A stretch of DNA of 64,000 bases from Bordetella genomosp. 12 (GTDB lineage: Bacteria > Pseudomonadota > Gammaproteobacteria > Burkholderiales > Burkholderiaceae_B). Of the stretch, positions 16,472-25,454 are shown one piece after another. A model generated the notes under the pieces. It was not told the origin of the DNA and did not search any database. It saw nothing but the letters and a program-made list of their open reading frames with translations. Each line of letters begins with the position of its first letter. Within the stretch, counting starts at the first letter, position 1. Made by a program: the position numbers and the translations under genes. The DNA lies in assembly GCF_002261355.1 (NCBI RefSeq), contig NZ_NEVU01000002.1:1054001-1118000 (forward strand). Reading direction: 5' to 3'.

Positions 16472-17671
16472 ATGGAAGAAACCTCTTTGAATGGCGCCGC
16501 CCCGGCCATGCTGGCCGACCTGCGTGTCATCGATCTGTCGCGTCTGGTGTCGGGCAACATGCTCACCCACGTTCTGGCCGATCTCGGCGCGGACGTCATC
16601 AAGGTCGAGCCGCCCTGCAAAGGCGATGAGTTGCGGGCCTGGCAACGCGCGGGCATGAGCACCTATTGGCTGGCTTACGGCCGCAACAAGGACAGTGTCG
16701 AGCTGGATCTGAGATCGGCCGAAGGCATGGCGGCGCTGCGGACGCTGATCGCAGGCGCTGATATCCTGGTGGAGAACTTCCGCCCCGGCACCTTGGAAAA
16801 AATGGGCTTGACGCGCCCTGCCCTGCAGGCCCTGCGCCCCGGCCTGGTCTTGGTGCGGATCTCGGGATGGGGCCAGACGGGCAGCTATGCCGGCAAGGGA
16901 GGCTTCGGCTCCCTGATCGAAGCCATGAGCGGGTTCGCCGCCATGAACGGCCACGAAGACCGGCCGCCCGTGTTGCCTCCCTTTGCGATGGCCGACTCGG
17001 TGGCGGGGATATATGGCGCGACGCTGGCCTTGGCGGCCGTGCGCCGCCGCGACCGCGAGCAAGCGCCGGCCCTGCAGGAAATCGATCTGTCCTTGTTCGA
17101 GCCGCTGTTTTCGATCCTGGGGCCTCAGGCTGCCGAGTACCAGTTGACGGGCAAAGTGACGCCACGCTCGGGCAGCCGTTCGCCCACCCATGCGCCGCGC
17201 AATGTGTACCGCACCCTGGATGAGCGCTGGGTAGCCCTGTCGGCAGGCATGGAAAACACGCTGGCCCGGCTGTTCGAAGGCGTCGGCTACCCGCAGGGGC
17301 TGCAGGATCCGCGCTTCGCCACGCATGAAGCGCGTCTGGCCAACATCGATGCGCTGGACGCGCTTATCCAAAGCCATATCGGCACGCTTACGCTGGAGCA
17401 GGCACTGGCGTTTTTCGCCGCGCGCGATATTACCGCCGGGCCGGTGTGCGATATCTCGGATCTCATGGCGCACCCTTACATCACCGAACGCGGCCTGTTG
17501 GTGGATCAGCAGGCGCCCGACGGGCGCACGGTCAAAGTGCACGCGGCGCCCTATCGGATTAACGGCCAACGCCCCGCCATCCGCCGGCCCGCACCTGTGC
17601 TGGGGCAGGACAACGCCAAATGGCTCAACGCGGCCGCCGCCGACACCCAACCGGCGCCGAGGCAGTCATGA
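16472..17671 (+). CDS. Family III (CaiB/BaiF) acyl-CoA transferase
   Basis: A 399-residue enzyme of the type that moves CoA between carboxylic acids. The ATG at 16472 follows AAGGAG. N-terminal hallmarks are RVIDLSRLVSGNMLTHVLADLGADVIKVE, then ADILVENFRPGTLEKMG and GWGQTGSY. The usual catalytic aspartate of the family (Asp169 in formyl-CoA transferase) should fall in KGGFGSLIEAMSG, where a glycine seems to stand; this is an alignment by eye, and a subfamily with GFG at this point exists. The gene overlaps the CitE-like lyase by ATGA, a pairing known from itaconate and citramalate degradation. Confidence 0.9.
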   Translation: MEETSLNGAAPAMLADLRVIDLSRLVSGNMLTHVLADLGADVIKVEPPCKGDELRAWQRAGMSTYWLAYGRNKDSVELDLRSAEGMAALRTLIAGADILVENFRPGTLEKMGLTRPALQALRPGLVLVRISGWGQTGSYAGKGGFGSLIEAMSGFAAMNGHEDRPPVLPPFAMADSVAGIYGATLALAAVRRRDREQAPALQEIDLSLFEPLFSILGPQAAEYQLTGKVTPRSGSRSPTHAPRNVYRTLDERWVALSAGMENTLARLFEGVGYPQGLQDPRFATHEARLANIDALDALIQSHIGTLTLEQALAFFAARDITAGPVCDISDLMAHPYITERGLLVDQQAPDGRTVKVHAAPYRINGQRPAIRRPAPVLGQDNAKWLNAAAADTQPAPRQS

Positions 17672-18534
17672 CGCACCCGGCCATTATCCGTTCCCTGTTG
17701 TTCGTGCCGGCAGCCAGCGACAGGCTCCTGGCAAGCGCGCTGGGCCGCGACTGCGACGGCGTCATCCTCGACCTCGAGGACGGCACCCATCCCACCCTGA
17801 AAGAGGAGGCCCGGCGCAAACTGCCCGAAGCGATCGGGCGCCTCAAGGCCGCCGGCAAATGCGCCGCCGTGCGCATCAACGGCGAATGGGTGTCCGCCTG
17901 CCGTGACCTTGCCGCGGCCATCACGCCCGGGGTGGATATCGTGGTGCTGCCCAAGGTGGAACACCCCCGCGATGTGCTGATCCTGGCCCGAATGATGAGC
18001 ACCTTCGAGAGCCAGGCGGGCATGCCGCCGGGCGAGGTGCGCTTGCTGCTGCAGATTGAAAGCGCGGCGGCCTTGCCGCAGCTCTACGACATCGCTTCGG
18101 CCTCTCCCAGGGCCATGGGGATGATGTTGGGCAGCGAAGACTACTCGCTCGACGTGGGCGCTCTGCCCACGCCCGATGCCCTCTTCTACCCCAGCATGAT
18201 GGTGCTCAACGCGGCGCGGGCGGCAGGCATTCAGCCAATGGGTTTCATCGGCTCGATCGCGCAGTTGGGCAGCCCGGAGGAGTTCGCGGTGACGCTGGAG
18301 CGGGCCAAATCCCTGGGATTCCGCGGCGCGGTGATCGTGCACCCGAAGTTCATCGACGTGGCCAACTGCTGCTATAGCGCCAGCGACGCCCAATTGGCCG
18401 ATGCGCGCCAGCTGGTCGCGGCCTTCGAAACCGCGATGGCGCAAGGCCAGGGCGCTATCAAACTGGGCGACATCATGGTCGACAAACCGGTCTATGAGCG
18501 CGCGCTGCGGCAATTGGCCGAAGCCGGCCGCTGA
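17668..18534 (+). CDS. HpcH/HpaI (CitE-like) acyl-CoA lyase
   Basis: A 288-residue TIM-barrel lyase that cleaves a malyl-CoA-like thioester. Family residues are visible: IIRSLLFVPA, then GVILDLEDGTHPTLKEEARR near residue 30, a metal-ligand region with LLQIESAAALPQ, and GSEDYSLDVG near residue 150. The ATG overlaps the CoA-transferase stop. Together they suggest activation of a 2-methylmalate-type acid and cleavage to acetyl-CoA plus a 2-oxo acid, as citramalyl-CoA lyase does. Neither a hydratase nor a mesaconase lies nearby, so the substrate may already be hydroxylated. The product assignment is inference. Confidence 0.88.
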   Translation: MTHPAIIRSLLFVPAASDRLLASALGRDCDGVILDLEDGTHPTLKEEARRKLPEAIGRLKAAGKCAAVRINGEWVSACRDLAAAITPGVDIVVLPKVEHPRDVLILARMMSTFESQAGMPPGEVRLLLQIESAAALPQLYDIASASPRAMGMMLGSEDYSLDVGALPTPDALFYPSMMVLNAARAAGIQPMGFIGSIAQLGSPEEFAVTLERAKSLGFRGAVIVHPKFIDVANCCYSASDAQLADARQLVAAFETAMAQGQGAIKLGDIMVDKPVYERALRQLAEAGR

Positions 18535-18594
18535 ACGCGCCAGCCGTCCGCCTACGCGGGCGGCGTGTAGCGGGATGGCGCTCCGAGGCGATGC

Positions 18595-19302
18595 TCAGAG
18601 CACTTCTTTATCGACGTGTTGCACCACCAGATCGATCACCCGCGGCGTGTTTTTGGAGGCCAACGCCTCGATGATGGCGCAGTGCTCCTGGTGCAGCGTC
18701 TCGCGGCTCTCCGGCACAAAACCGTAGATGCGCCAGGCCTGCGTCCAGAGTTGATGGATCTGGCGTTGCATCGCGCTCAGGATAGGGTTGCCGGCGAGTT
18801 CGGCCACTTTGGCCTCGAAGCTCAGGTCCAGGCCCGCGTTCTCTTCGAACTCATCGTTGGCCGTTTTGTCCTGGGCATTCTCGTCGATCAACTCTTTGAG
18901 GACGCGGATACTGCCTTTGTTGGCCTTGACGGCATAAGCCTCGAAGACCGCACGTTCGACCGCGGTGCGTGCCGCGATCAGGTGCTGCATCAAGTCCTTA
19001 TTCACACCCTGAGACAACATCTCGTTCAGATTGCCGGCGGTCGCTGAGTCGAGTCTTTTCTCGACCAGAAACGTCCCGCTGCCTACACGCGTCTCGATGC
19101 GCCCGGCGGCCTCGAACACCTTGAGCGCCTGGCGGATGGACGAGCGGCTTACGCCAAAGCTCTCCGACAGTTCTCGCTCCGAAGGCAGTTTGTCGCCCAC
19201 TTGCAGTTGGCCACTGTTAAGCAGGTTCTCCAGCTGCTGGCACACCTCCTGGAAGATGTCCGTGCGTTTGATGGGGAGCATTGAAAAAGGCGTCTTGCTC
19301 AT
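18595..19302 (-). CDS. GntR/FCD-family transcriptional regulator
   Basis: A 235-residue repressor-type protein. The N-terminal winged helix (about residues 15-80) contains GDKLPSERELSESFGVSRSSIRQALKVFEAAG, and the C-terminal all-helical FCD domain carries HLIAARTAVERAVFEAYAV and the metal-binding pattern ending in HQEHCAIIEALASKN. The start MSKTPFSM at 19302 is preferred over an upstream in-frame ATG because the winged helix follows closely. It is divergent from the dehydratase operon, and two TNGTNNNACNA-like sites lie in the 226-bp gap, so it probably represses that operon until a sugar acid is present. Confidence 0.92.
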   Translation of the reverse strand: MSKTPFSMLPIKRTDIFQEVCQQLENLLNSGQLQVGDKLPSERELSESFGVSRSSIRQALKVFEAAGRIETRVGSGTFLVEKRLDSATAGNLNEMLSQGVNKDLMQHLIAARTAVERAVFEAYAVKANKGSIRVLKELIDENAQDKTANDEFEENAGLDLSFEAKVAELAGNPILSAMQRQIHQLWTQAWRIYGFVPESRETLHQEHCAIIEALASKNTPRVIDLVVQHVDKEVL

Positions 19303-19362
19303 AAAACCTGCCGTCGACCGTCCGAAATTCCTGAACGCGAACTTTAGCATTCTTTGCTGAAT

Positions 19363-19373
19363 TGGTCCGTCCA
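19363..19373. promoter_or_regulatory. Possible FCD-type operator (first copy)
   Basis: TGGTCCGTCCA matches the TNGTNNNACNA pattern bound by many FCD-family GntR regulators, with one mismatch. It lies 61 bp upstream of the regulator's start and 156 bp upstream of the dehydratase start, inside the shared promoter region. Confidence 0.35.
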
Positions 19374-19434
19374 CTTCTCAATAACGCAAAGCTCTTCCTC
19401 GCGCAATTAGGGATTTTCTCGGCAAACTGGATAG

Positions 19435-19445
19435 TTGTCCGACCA
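19435..19445. promoter_or_regulatory. Probable FCD-type operator (second copy)
   Basis: TTGTCCGACCA matches TNGTNNNACNA fully. It lies 84 bp upstream of the dehydratase start, where it could block the promoter. Both copies share the core GTCCG, which strengthens the case that the same protein binds both. Confidence 0.5.
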
Positions 19446-19528
19446 CTTTCAGTCGGATAGCATACCAATCATCGCGTGCACCCGATTTGCCAGGTGCTGC
19501 GCCAAAGCGAGGATTGGAGACGTGAGTC

Positions 19529-21238
19529 ATGTACAGAAGTAATTTTGAACCCGGGTCTACCCGTTGGGCCGTGCGCCGCAGTCAATGGCGCAGCATGGGC
19601 ATCCGTGAAGAAGACATGGAAAAGCCCAAAATCGCCATTATCAACACGTCCAACAAGCTGTCGAGCTGTTACGTGCACGTCGACGATATTTGCGCCATTG
19701 TCCAGGATGCCATCCGTGACGCCGGCGGCCTGGCCTTCGAAGTGCGTACCGTGGCGCCGAGCGACTTTGTCACCAGCGCGGGTAAGAAGGCGCGTTATCT
19801 CATGCCGACGCGCGACCTGATGGTCAACGAGGTCGAAGCCATGATGGAAGGCGCCGTGCTCGATGGCATGATCTGCCTGTCTTCGTGCGACAAGACCACG
19901 CCCGCGCACCTGATGGCTGCCGCGCGCCTGGATGTCCCTTCCCTCTTGCTGACCTGTGGCTATCAGATCGGAGGAAAGTGCTCCAATGAAAAGTTCGAGG
20001 GCCAGTTCTTCGATATCGATGATGTCTATGAGCAGATCGGCGCGCTGGCGACCCGCAGCATCACGCTCAAGGACCTGACGGACATGACGGACGTGGCGAT
20101 TCAGTCGCCGGGCGTGTGCGCCGGCCTGGGCACGGCCAACTCCATGCATATCGTCGCCGAAGCCATGGGCATGACGCTGCCTGGCAACTCCCCGATCTGG
20201 GCCAACGGACGCCGCCTGCGGGAGTACGCCCAGGCCGCGGGACGGCAGATCGTCGAATTGACGCAGCATGGCGTGTCAGCGCGCAAGATCATCACCGAGC
20301 AGGCCATCCGCAACGCGGTGATGATGGTCCTGGCCGTGGGGGGATCCGTCAACACGGTACGCCACATCGCCGCGGTGGCGACCGAGGCGGAGCTGCCGCT
20401 GGACGTGGTCAAACTCTATGAAGACTATGGCCAGGCCATCAAGCTGCTGACGGCGGTGCGGCCCAATGGCCCCTTCCGCACTGAGGATCTGGAAGCGGCT
20501 GGCGGCACCCCTGCCGTCATGAGCCAGCTGCGCGAGCATCTGCATCTGGATGCCTTGACCGTCACCGGCAAAACCGTGGGCGAGAATATCACCCAGGCGC
20601 GTGTCAAGGACGCCAAGATCATCCGCACGCTGGGCGACCCGGTGAGCCAGCGCCCGGGCGTCGGCATTCTGCGCGGCAATCTGGCTCCCAACGGGGCCAT
20701 CGTGAAGCTGTCGGCCGTGCCCGGCGAGCGCGCCGAGTTCTCCGGCCCCGCCAACATCTATGAGGGCGAAGACGAGGCCATTGCTGCCCTGGGCGAAGAC
20801 AAGATCAACAAAGGTGACGTCATCGTGCTGCGCAACATGGGCCCCACCGGTGGTCCAGGCACCGTCTTTGCCTGCAGCTTCGTGGCGGCGCTCAATGGCG
20901 CAGGCATTGCCGAGCACGTCGCGGTCGTCACCGACGGCGAGCTCTCGGGCCTGAACCGCGGGATCATCGTGGGCCAATTGATGCCCGAATCGGCCGCAGG
21001 CGGCCCGTTGGCGGTCGTGCGCCAAGGCGAAACCATCCACATTGATTTCGTCAATCGCAAGATCGACATGGACGTGCCTCAGGCCGAGATCGACCAGCGC
21101 CTGAGCGAATGGCGTCCGCGCGAGCTCGAATTGGGCGGCGGCAACAGCACCTATCTCCTGCAGTATGCGCAGTTGGTGCAACCCATCGAACAAGGCGCCG
21201 TGCTGGGCAAACGCAAAGTGCACGCTCAACCCACCTGA
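19529..21238 (+). CDS. IlvD/Edd-family dehydratase (sugar-acid type)
   Basis: A 569-residue iron-sulfur dehydratase that removes water from a dihydroxy or polyhydroxy acid. Likely cluster-binding cysteines stand at about residues 47 ([10 protein letters not shown]), 120 ([12 protein letters not shown]) and 197 ([12 protein letters not shown]); the C-terminal domain has the conserved GPTGGPGT and [10 protein letters not shown]. The ATG at 19529 follows GGAG. Context (an FCD repressor, an MHS transporter, an FAD oxidoreductase) points to a catabolic sugar-acid or hydroxy-acid dehydratase rather than the valine-pathway IlvD, but the family does not show its substrate from sequence alone. Confidence 0.9.
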   Translation: MYRSNFEPGSTRWAVRRSQWRSMGIREEDMEKPKIAIINTSNKLSSCYVHVDDICAIVQDAIRDAGGLAFEVRTVAPSDFVTSAGKKARYLMPTRDLMVNEVEAMMEGAVLDGMICLSSCDKTTPAHLMAAARLDVPSLLLTCGYQIGGKCSNEKFEGQFFDIDDVYEQIGALATRSITLKDLTDMTDVAIQSPGVCAGLGTANSMHIVAEAMGMTLPGNSPIWANGRRLREYAQAAGRQIVELTQHGVSARKIITEQAIRNAVMMVLAVGGSVNTVRHIAAVATEAELPLDVVKLYEDYGQAIKLLTAVRPNGPFRTEDLEAAGGTPAVMSQLREHLHLDALTVTGKTVGENITQARVKDAKIIRTLGDPVSQRPGVGILRGNLAPNGAIVKLSAVPGERAEFSGPANIYEGEDEAIAALGEDKINKGDVIVLRNMGPTGGPGTVFACSFVAALNGAGIAEHVAVVTDGELSGLNRGIIVGQLMPESAAGGPLAVVRQGETIHIDFVNRKIDMDVPQAEIDQRLSEWRPRELELGGGNSTYLLQYAQLVQPIEQGAVLGKRKVHAQPT

Positions 21239-21301
21239 ACCCAGGGGCGCGTCCTGCGCCCCGCTCAAAAATCATAACAACGACGCAAGGAGACAGCCAT
21301 C

Positions 21302-22588
21302 ATGTCCACGTTGGCAGCGGCGCAGAAGGCCCGCAAAGCGGGTATCGCAGCATTTATCGGCACCGTACTCGAATGGTACGACTTCATCATCTATGGCACC
21401 GCCGCGGCGATTGTCCTGAACCGGGTGTTCTTTCCCAACAGTGATCCGACAGTCGGCACGCTGGCCGCTTTTGCGACCTATGCGGTGGGGTTTCTTGCCC
21501 GGCCGCTGGGCGGCCTGTTTCTGGGTTACCTCGGCGACAAGGTCGGGCGCAAGTCCGTGCTCGTTCTCACATTGTTCCTGATGGGTGGCGCGACCACGGC
21601 CATCGGCCTGCTGCCCGGCTATGACACCATCGGCGTCTGGGCCCCGGCCTTGCTCGTGCTGATGCGCTTGATCCAGGGCTTTGGCGCGGGCGGCGAGTAC
21701 GCCGGCGCCGTGGTGTTGTCGGTCGAGCATGCGCAAAAGGGTAAGCGCGGCGCGGCAGGCGCCTGGGCGCCGCTCGGGTTCGCCGCGGCCACCCTGTTCG
21801 CCAACGCGGTGTTCTTTTTCTTCCTGACGGTGCTGAGCGAGGAACAGTTCATGGCCTGGGGCTGGCGGATTCCCTTCCTGCTGGGCGCGGCCTGCATGCT
21901 CGTGGGCTATCTGATCCGGCGCAATATCGAGGAACCCCCGGCTTTCGAGAAGGCACAGCAAGCCGGCCAAGTCAAAAAGATCGGCCTTTTCTCGGCCATC
22001 CGGCACAATCCGCGCAGCTTCTTTATCGTGATCGGTACGCGGATGGGCGAAAACGGCTTTGCTTATCTTTACCCGGTTTTCTGCGTCTCGTATGTGGTGA
22101 CGACGCTGAAGATGGAAAAGTCCATGGCGCTGTGGGCCGTCATCATCGCCTCGGCCATCCAGTTGGTGACGATCCCCTTCTATGGCGCGCTGTCTGACCG
22201 CATCGGCCGTAAGAAAGTCTATCTGGGCGGCATCATCTTCTCGGTGCTGTGGCTGGTTCCCTTCTTCATGCTGCTGGATATCCAGGCGTTCTGGGCGATC
22301 GTGCTGGGTTTTGCCGTGGGTCTGGGCATTGCCTACCCCGCCATGCTCTCGCCCCAGGCCGCCTGGTACGCAGAACTGTTCGACACCGAGTTCCGGCTGG
22401 CCGGCTTTGCCTTCTCCCGTGAACTGGGCTCCTTGCTGGCCGGCGGCCTGGCTCCCTTTATCGCCACGGCGCTGTATACCTACTATCACCATTGGTGGCC
22501 CATCGTGGTCTACATGGGAAGCATGGGCGTCCTGACACTGATCGCGCTGGCCCTGGGTCCAGAAACCGTGCACAAAGACATTGAATGA
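21302..22588 (+). CDS. MFS transporter, metabolite:H+ symporter (MHS) family
   Basis: A 428-residue inner-membrane symporter with about 12 helices. The MHS signatures are present: FIGTVLEWYDFIIYGTAAA in helix 1, the loop-2-3 motif GYLGDKVGRKSVLVLTL, and RLIQGFGAGGEYAGAV. Family members import citrate, ketoglutarate, shikimate, proline or dicarboxylic acids. It lies 63 bp after the dehydratase with its own ribosome site (AAGGAGACAG) and before an FAD enzyme gene, so it should bring in the acid that the dehydratase handles. Confidence 0.94.
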   Translation: MSTLAAAQKARKAGIAAFIGTVLEWYDFIIYGTAAAIVLNRVFFPNSDPTVGTLAAFATYAVGFLARPLGGLFLGYLGDKVGRKSVLVLTLFLMGGATTAIGLLPGYDTIGVWAPALLVLMRLIQGFGAGGEYAGAVVLSVEHAQKGKRGAAGAWAPLGFAAATLFANAVFFFFLTVLSEEQFMAWGWRIPFLLGAACMLVGYLIRRNIEEPPAFEKAQQAGQVKKIGLFSAIRHNPRSFFIVIGTRMGENGFAYLYPVFCVSYVVTTLKMEKSMALWAVIIASAIQLVTIPFYGALSDRIGRKKVYLGGIIFSVLWLVPFFMLLDIQAFWAIVLGFAVGLGIAYPAMLSPQAAWYAELFDTEFRLAGFAFSRELGSLLAGGLAPFIATALYTYYHHWWPIVVYMGSMGVLTLIALALGPETVHKDIE

Positions 22589-22598
22589 CCGGAAGACA

Positions 22599-22619
22599 GC
22601 CGCCTCGAAGGCGGCTTTT
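22599..22619 (+). terminator. Small hairpin with T4 between transporter and oxidoreductase genes
   Basis: GCCGCCT and AGGCGGC form a perfect 7-bp stem with a CGA loop (22599-22615) followed by four Ts. It occupies most of the 49-bp gap inside an apparent operon. With such a short T run it probably attenuates rather than stops transcription, lowering expression of the downstream gene. Confidence 0.5.
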
Positions 22620-22637
22620 CACCGACAAGGAGACAAC

Positions 22638-24011
22638 ATGAGCCCCACTCCCGACGTTTTTCCAGGCTGGCGCCTCGAGCACCGCTACGAGTCCTTGCCA
22701 GATCTGCCCGTGTTGGCTGAAGTCGATGTGCTGGTGGTGGGCGGCGGCGCCGCCGGCGTGGCGGCGGCCACCACGGCGGCCGAGGCAGGCATGCAGACGC
22801 TGATCGTCGAACGCTATGGCTTTTTTGGCGGTGCCGCCGTGGCCGGCATGTCCGGCACCCTATGCGGCATGTATATGGCCAGCGATACGCGCAGCGATCC
22901 CGAGCAAGTGGTTACCGGCTTTACCGAACGCTTCCGGGCCGCGCTCGAGGTGCGGGGGGGGGTGACCGGCCCGCAACGCTATGGCAAAACCTGGACCGTG
23001 ACCCATGATCCGCTCATGTGGCGCGAGGTTGCGGACCAGCTCGTCGAAGCGGCCGGGGCGCGGGTGTTGTTTCATACCAGCGTCAGCGGCGTCATCATGC
23101 GCGGCGACGCCTGCATCGGCGTCGTGCTGGAGTCGGCCGCGGGCCAATCCATTGTCCTGGCCCGTTGTGTCATCGACGCCTCGGGCGACGCCGCCGTGGT
23201 GGCTCGCGCCGGATTGGGCTATGTTTTTGGCGACCAAGGAAAAATCCAGAATCCCACCATGTTCTTCCGCCTGGGCCAGGTGGATATGGCCAGGTTCCTC
23301 GACTATTGGGGCGAGGACACCATCAATCCGCCCAAGGTCAGCGAGGCCATCACGCTAGCGGATGAGCAACACCGTTATGCCCTGCCGCGCAAGAAAATCT
23401 GGATCTTTCCCACGACGCGGCCGGGCGAACTCCTGGTCAACGCCACGCGGCTGACCTCGCGCGATGGTCACATGATGAATGTGATCAATCCTGCGGACAT
23501 CACCGAGGCGGAGATCGATGGACGCAAACAAGTCCGTGAATACGCCGCCTTTCTCAGCGCCTGCGTGCCGGGCTGCGAGGCCAGCTACGTGGTCGATACC
23601 GGCACCCAGGTGGGTGTGCGGCAAACGCGCAGCATCGTCGGCGTGGCGACGCTGAGCAATGAAGATGTGCTCCAATGCCGCAAACGCCCCGACGGCATTT
23701 GCCGGGTGCCCTGGCCCATTGAGCTGCACGCCGGCGAGAAGCCCAAACTGCATTGGTTGCTGGATGATTACTACGAAGTGCCCTACCTCGCGCTGGTGCC
23801 CGAACACGGCGAGAACCTGATCGTGGCGGGCCGCTGCCTCAGCGCCGAACATGAGGCTTTGGCATCGGCCAGGGTCACCGCGCAATGCTTCGAATACGGC
23901 CGGGCCGCCGCCTTGGCCGCCGTGTTGTCCCTGCAAACAACGCGCCGCTTGCGGGATATTCCGGGCGAGGAAATCCGTGCTGCCATGCGCCAATTGGGCA
24001 GCAGCCTGTAA
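22638..24011 (+). CDS. FAD-dependent oxidoreductase (FAD_oxidored type)
   Basis: A 457-residue flavoprotein. The FAD motif VDVLVVGGGAAGVAAATTAAEAG lies near residues 28-50, followed by VERYGFFGGAAVAGM, and a C-terminal GENLIVAGRCLSAEHEALAS; this is the pattern of FAD_oxidored proteins. The ATG at 22638 follows AAGGAGACAAC. The fumarate-reductase-like FAD fold allows dehydrogenation of a carboxylic acid, which fits a pathway starting with a dehydratase, but the reaction is not known. It is the last gene of the FCD-controlled operon and is separated from the transporter gene by a small hairpin. Confidence 0.88.
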   Translation: MSPTPDVFPGWRLEHRYESLPDLPVLAEVDVLVVGGGAAGVAAATTAAEAGMQTLIVERYGFFGGAAVAGMSGTLCGMYMASDTRSDPEQVVTGFTERFRAALEVRGGVTGPQRYGKTWTVTHDPLMWREVADQLVEAAGARVLFHTSVSGVIMRGDACIGVVLESAAGQSIVLARCVIDASGDAAVVARAGLGYVFGDQGKIQNPTMFFRLGQVDMARFLDYWGEDTINPPKVSEAITLADEQHRYALPRKKIWIFPTTRPGELLVNATRLTSRDGHMMNVINPADITEAEIDGRKQVREYAAFLSACVPGCEASYVVDTGTQVGVRQTRSIVGVATLSNEDVLQCRKRPDGICRVPWPIELHAGEKPKLHWLLDDYYEVPYLALVPEHGENLIVAGRCLSAEHEALASARVTAQCFEYGRAAALAAVLSLQTTRRLRDIPGEEIRAAMRQLGSSL

Positions 24012-24067
24012 CGGCGCCAGCCTGTCTGGCCGCCCCAACACACCCAAGCTCGGTTAAAGTTGCGGCT

Positions 24068-24457
24068 ATGAGCAGAAATAGCAAGCAAAAACCCGTGAGC
24101 AAGGGCGGCGGCCGCTCGCCCAACTCCTTTTATGACGCCGAGGCCATGGAGCACTTCATGGCCCTGATCGGCCTGCAATGGCGCCCGGGCTCCGTCCAGC
24201 GCGCCGAAGTGCGGGCCAGTTACCGGCTCGGCCCGGCCCGGCCGCTGATCATCGAGCATACCGAGGTCGAGTTTCATTGCGACGAACGCCGCGCCAAGGT
24301 CTGGGTGCCGGAGTTTCAGCGCACGAGCTTTCACCAGTGGTTCGAAGTCCCCTACCAGGAATTCGAATACACGCCCGGCGGCTCCATGCTGAAGATCAAG
24401 GCGCCGGCACGCGGCAACGCCCCGCCTTACAGCGTCGGCCTCAAACCGCTGGGCTGA
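24068..24457 (+). CDS. Conserved hypothetical protein
   Basis: A 129-residue soluble protein without a recognised domain. The start MSRNSKQK at 24068 is chosen because a poly-basic leader follows and translation from further upstream would overlap the flavoenzyme. The first 20 residues are basic and disordered-looking (KQKPVSKGGGRSPN), followed by a compact mixed alpha/beta region with several aromatic residues (FYDAEAMEHFMALIG, SFHQWFEVPYQEFEYTPGG). It has neither a signal peptide nor membrane segments. It lies 56 bp after the flavoenzyme and 22 bp before a convergent gene. Codon use looks like that of neighbouring genes, supporting real coding. Confidence 0.7.
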   Translation: MSRNSKQKPVSKGGGRSPNSFYDAEAMEHFMALIGLQWRPGSVQRAEVRASYRLGPARPLIIEHTEVEFHCDERRAKVWVPEFQRTSFHQWFEVPYQEFEYTPGGSMLKIKAPARGNAPPYSVGLKPLG

Positions 24458-24479
24458 GGCCGGCGCGCTGGCGGCCCGG

Positions 24480-25454
24480 TCAGAGCGCAATAAGCACTTT
24501 GCCGGCGAATCTGCCGCTCTCGACCCGCTCGTGCGCCCGGACGATCTCGTCCAAGGGATACACCTCCACGGCGTGGTGCGCCAGGCGCGGCAGACATTCC
24601 TGGAGATCCGCGATCGCGGCCTGGCGCGCCCGGGCCGTGAGGGTATAGACCAGAAAAAAGTGCAGCGAAATCGCCCGCGGCAGCCAGGCGGCAAAATGGA
24701 TGGGGATGTCGCCCCGGTCATTGGAGCCGTAGCACACAAAACGCGCGTGCTCGGCCAGCGCCCCTTCACGCACCAACTGCGCGCTGCGCGAGAAATCCAG
24801 GTCGATCAGGGCATTGGCTCCCCTGCCCGCGGTCCATTCCTGCACGCGCACGGCCACGGCTTCGCGCTTGTAATCGATCAAACGCCGGAATCCCAGCTCA
24901 TGCAAGGCGGCGGCCTTGCCGTCTCCGCCGACCGTGCCGATCACCTCTGCCCCCGCCAGGCGGGCCATCTGGGCGGCGTAAAAACCCACATTTGACGCCG
25001 CGCCCGTCACCAACACGGTATCGCCCGCCGATATGTCGGCCAGCCGCAGGGCGTGGATCGCAGTCAAGGCCGGAATGCCCAGCGCGGCCCCGGCCTCCAG
25101 GCTCACACCATCGGGCAAGGGCACGGCCTGAGCGGCCGGCAGGCAGACGTATTGCGCGGCAGTGCCGTCGCGGCGGCCATACTGTGCGTTCCATATCCAG
25201 ACCCGCTGGCCCAAACGGGCTGGGTCCACGCCGGCGCCCAGCGCGTCGATATGGCCCGCGCCGTCGCTGTGCGGAACGACGTACTCCTGTTCGACGCGGC
25301 GGCTGCCCGCCCGGGACTTCACATCCGAGGGGTTGATGCCGGAATAAACGACCCTGACCCTTACCTCTCCCGGACCGGGCTCGGGATCAGGCAAGGTGAC
25401 AAGCTCGAGCACCTCGCGGGCGCTGCCATTGGATCGATACCGGGCGGCATGCAT
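24480..25454 (-). CDS. Zinc-independent MDR-family quinone reductase
   Basis: A 324-residue NADPH-dependent oxidoreductase of the zeta-crystallin/QOR branch. It has GEVRVRVVYSGINPSDVKSRAG near residue 30, the cofactor motif VLVTGAASNVGFYAAQMARLAG, and a C-terminal ESGRFAGKVLIAL. The cysteine-rich structural-zinc loop of alcohol dehydrogenases is missing. The start ATG at 25454 was chosen because homology begins immediately (MHAARYRSNG); the longer open frame to 25730 has no support. Typical roles are reduction of quinones or of alpha,beta-unsaturated ketones. It is monocistronic, facing the MHS transporter gene across a long spacer. Confidence 0.9.
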   Translation of the reverse strand: MHAARYRSNGSAREVLELVTLPDPEPGPGEVRVRVVYSGINPSDVKSRAGSRRVEQEYVVPHSDGAGHIDALGAGVDPARLGQRVWIWNAQYGRRDGTAAQYVCLPAAQAVPLPDGVSLEAGAALGIPALTAIHALRLADISAGDTVLVTGAASNVGFYAAQMARLAGAEVIGTVGGDGKAAALHELGFRRLIDYKREAVAVRVQEWTAGRGANALIDLDFSRSAQLVREGALAEHARFVCYGSNDRGDIPIHFAAWLPRAISLHFFLVYTLTARARQAAIADLQECLPRLAHHAVEVYPLDEIVRAHERVESGRFAGKVLIAL

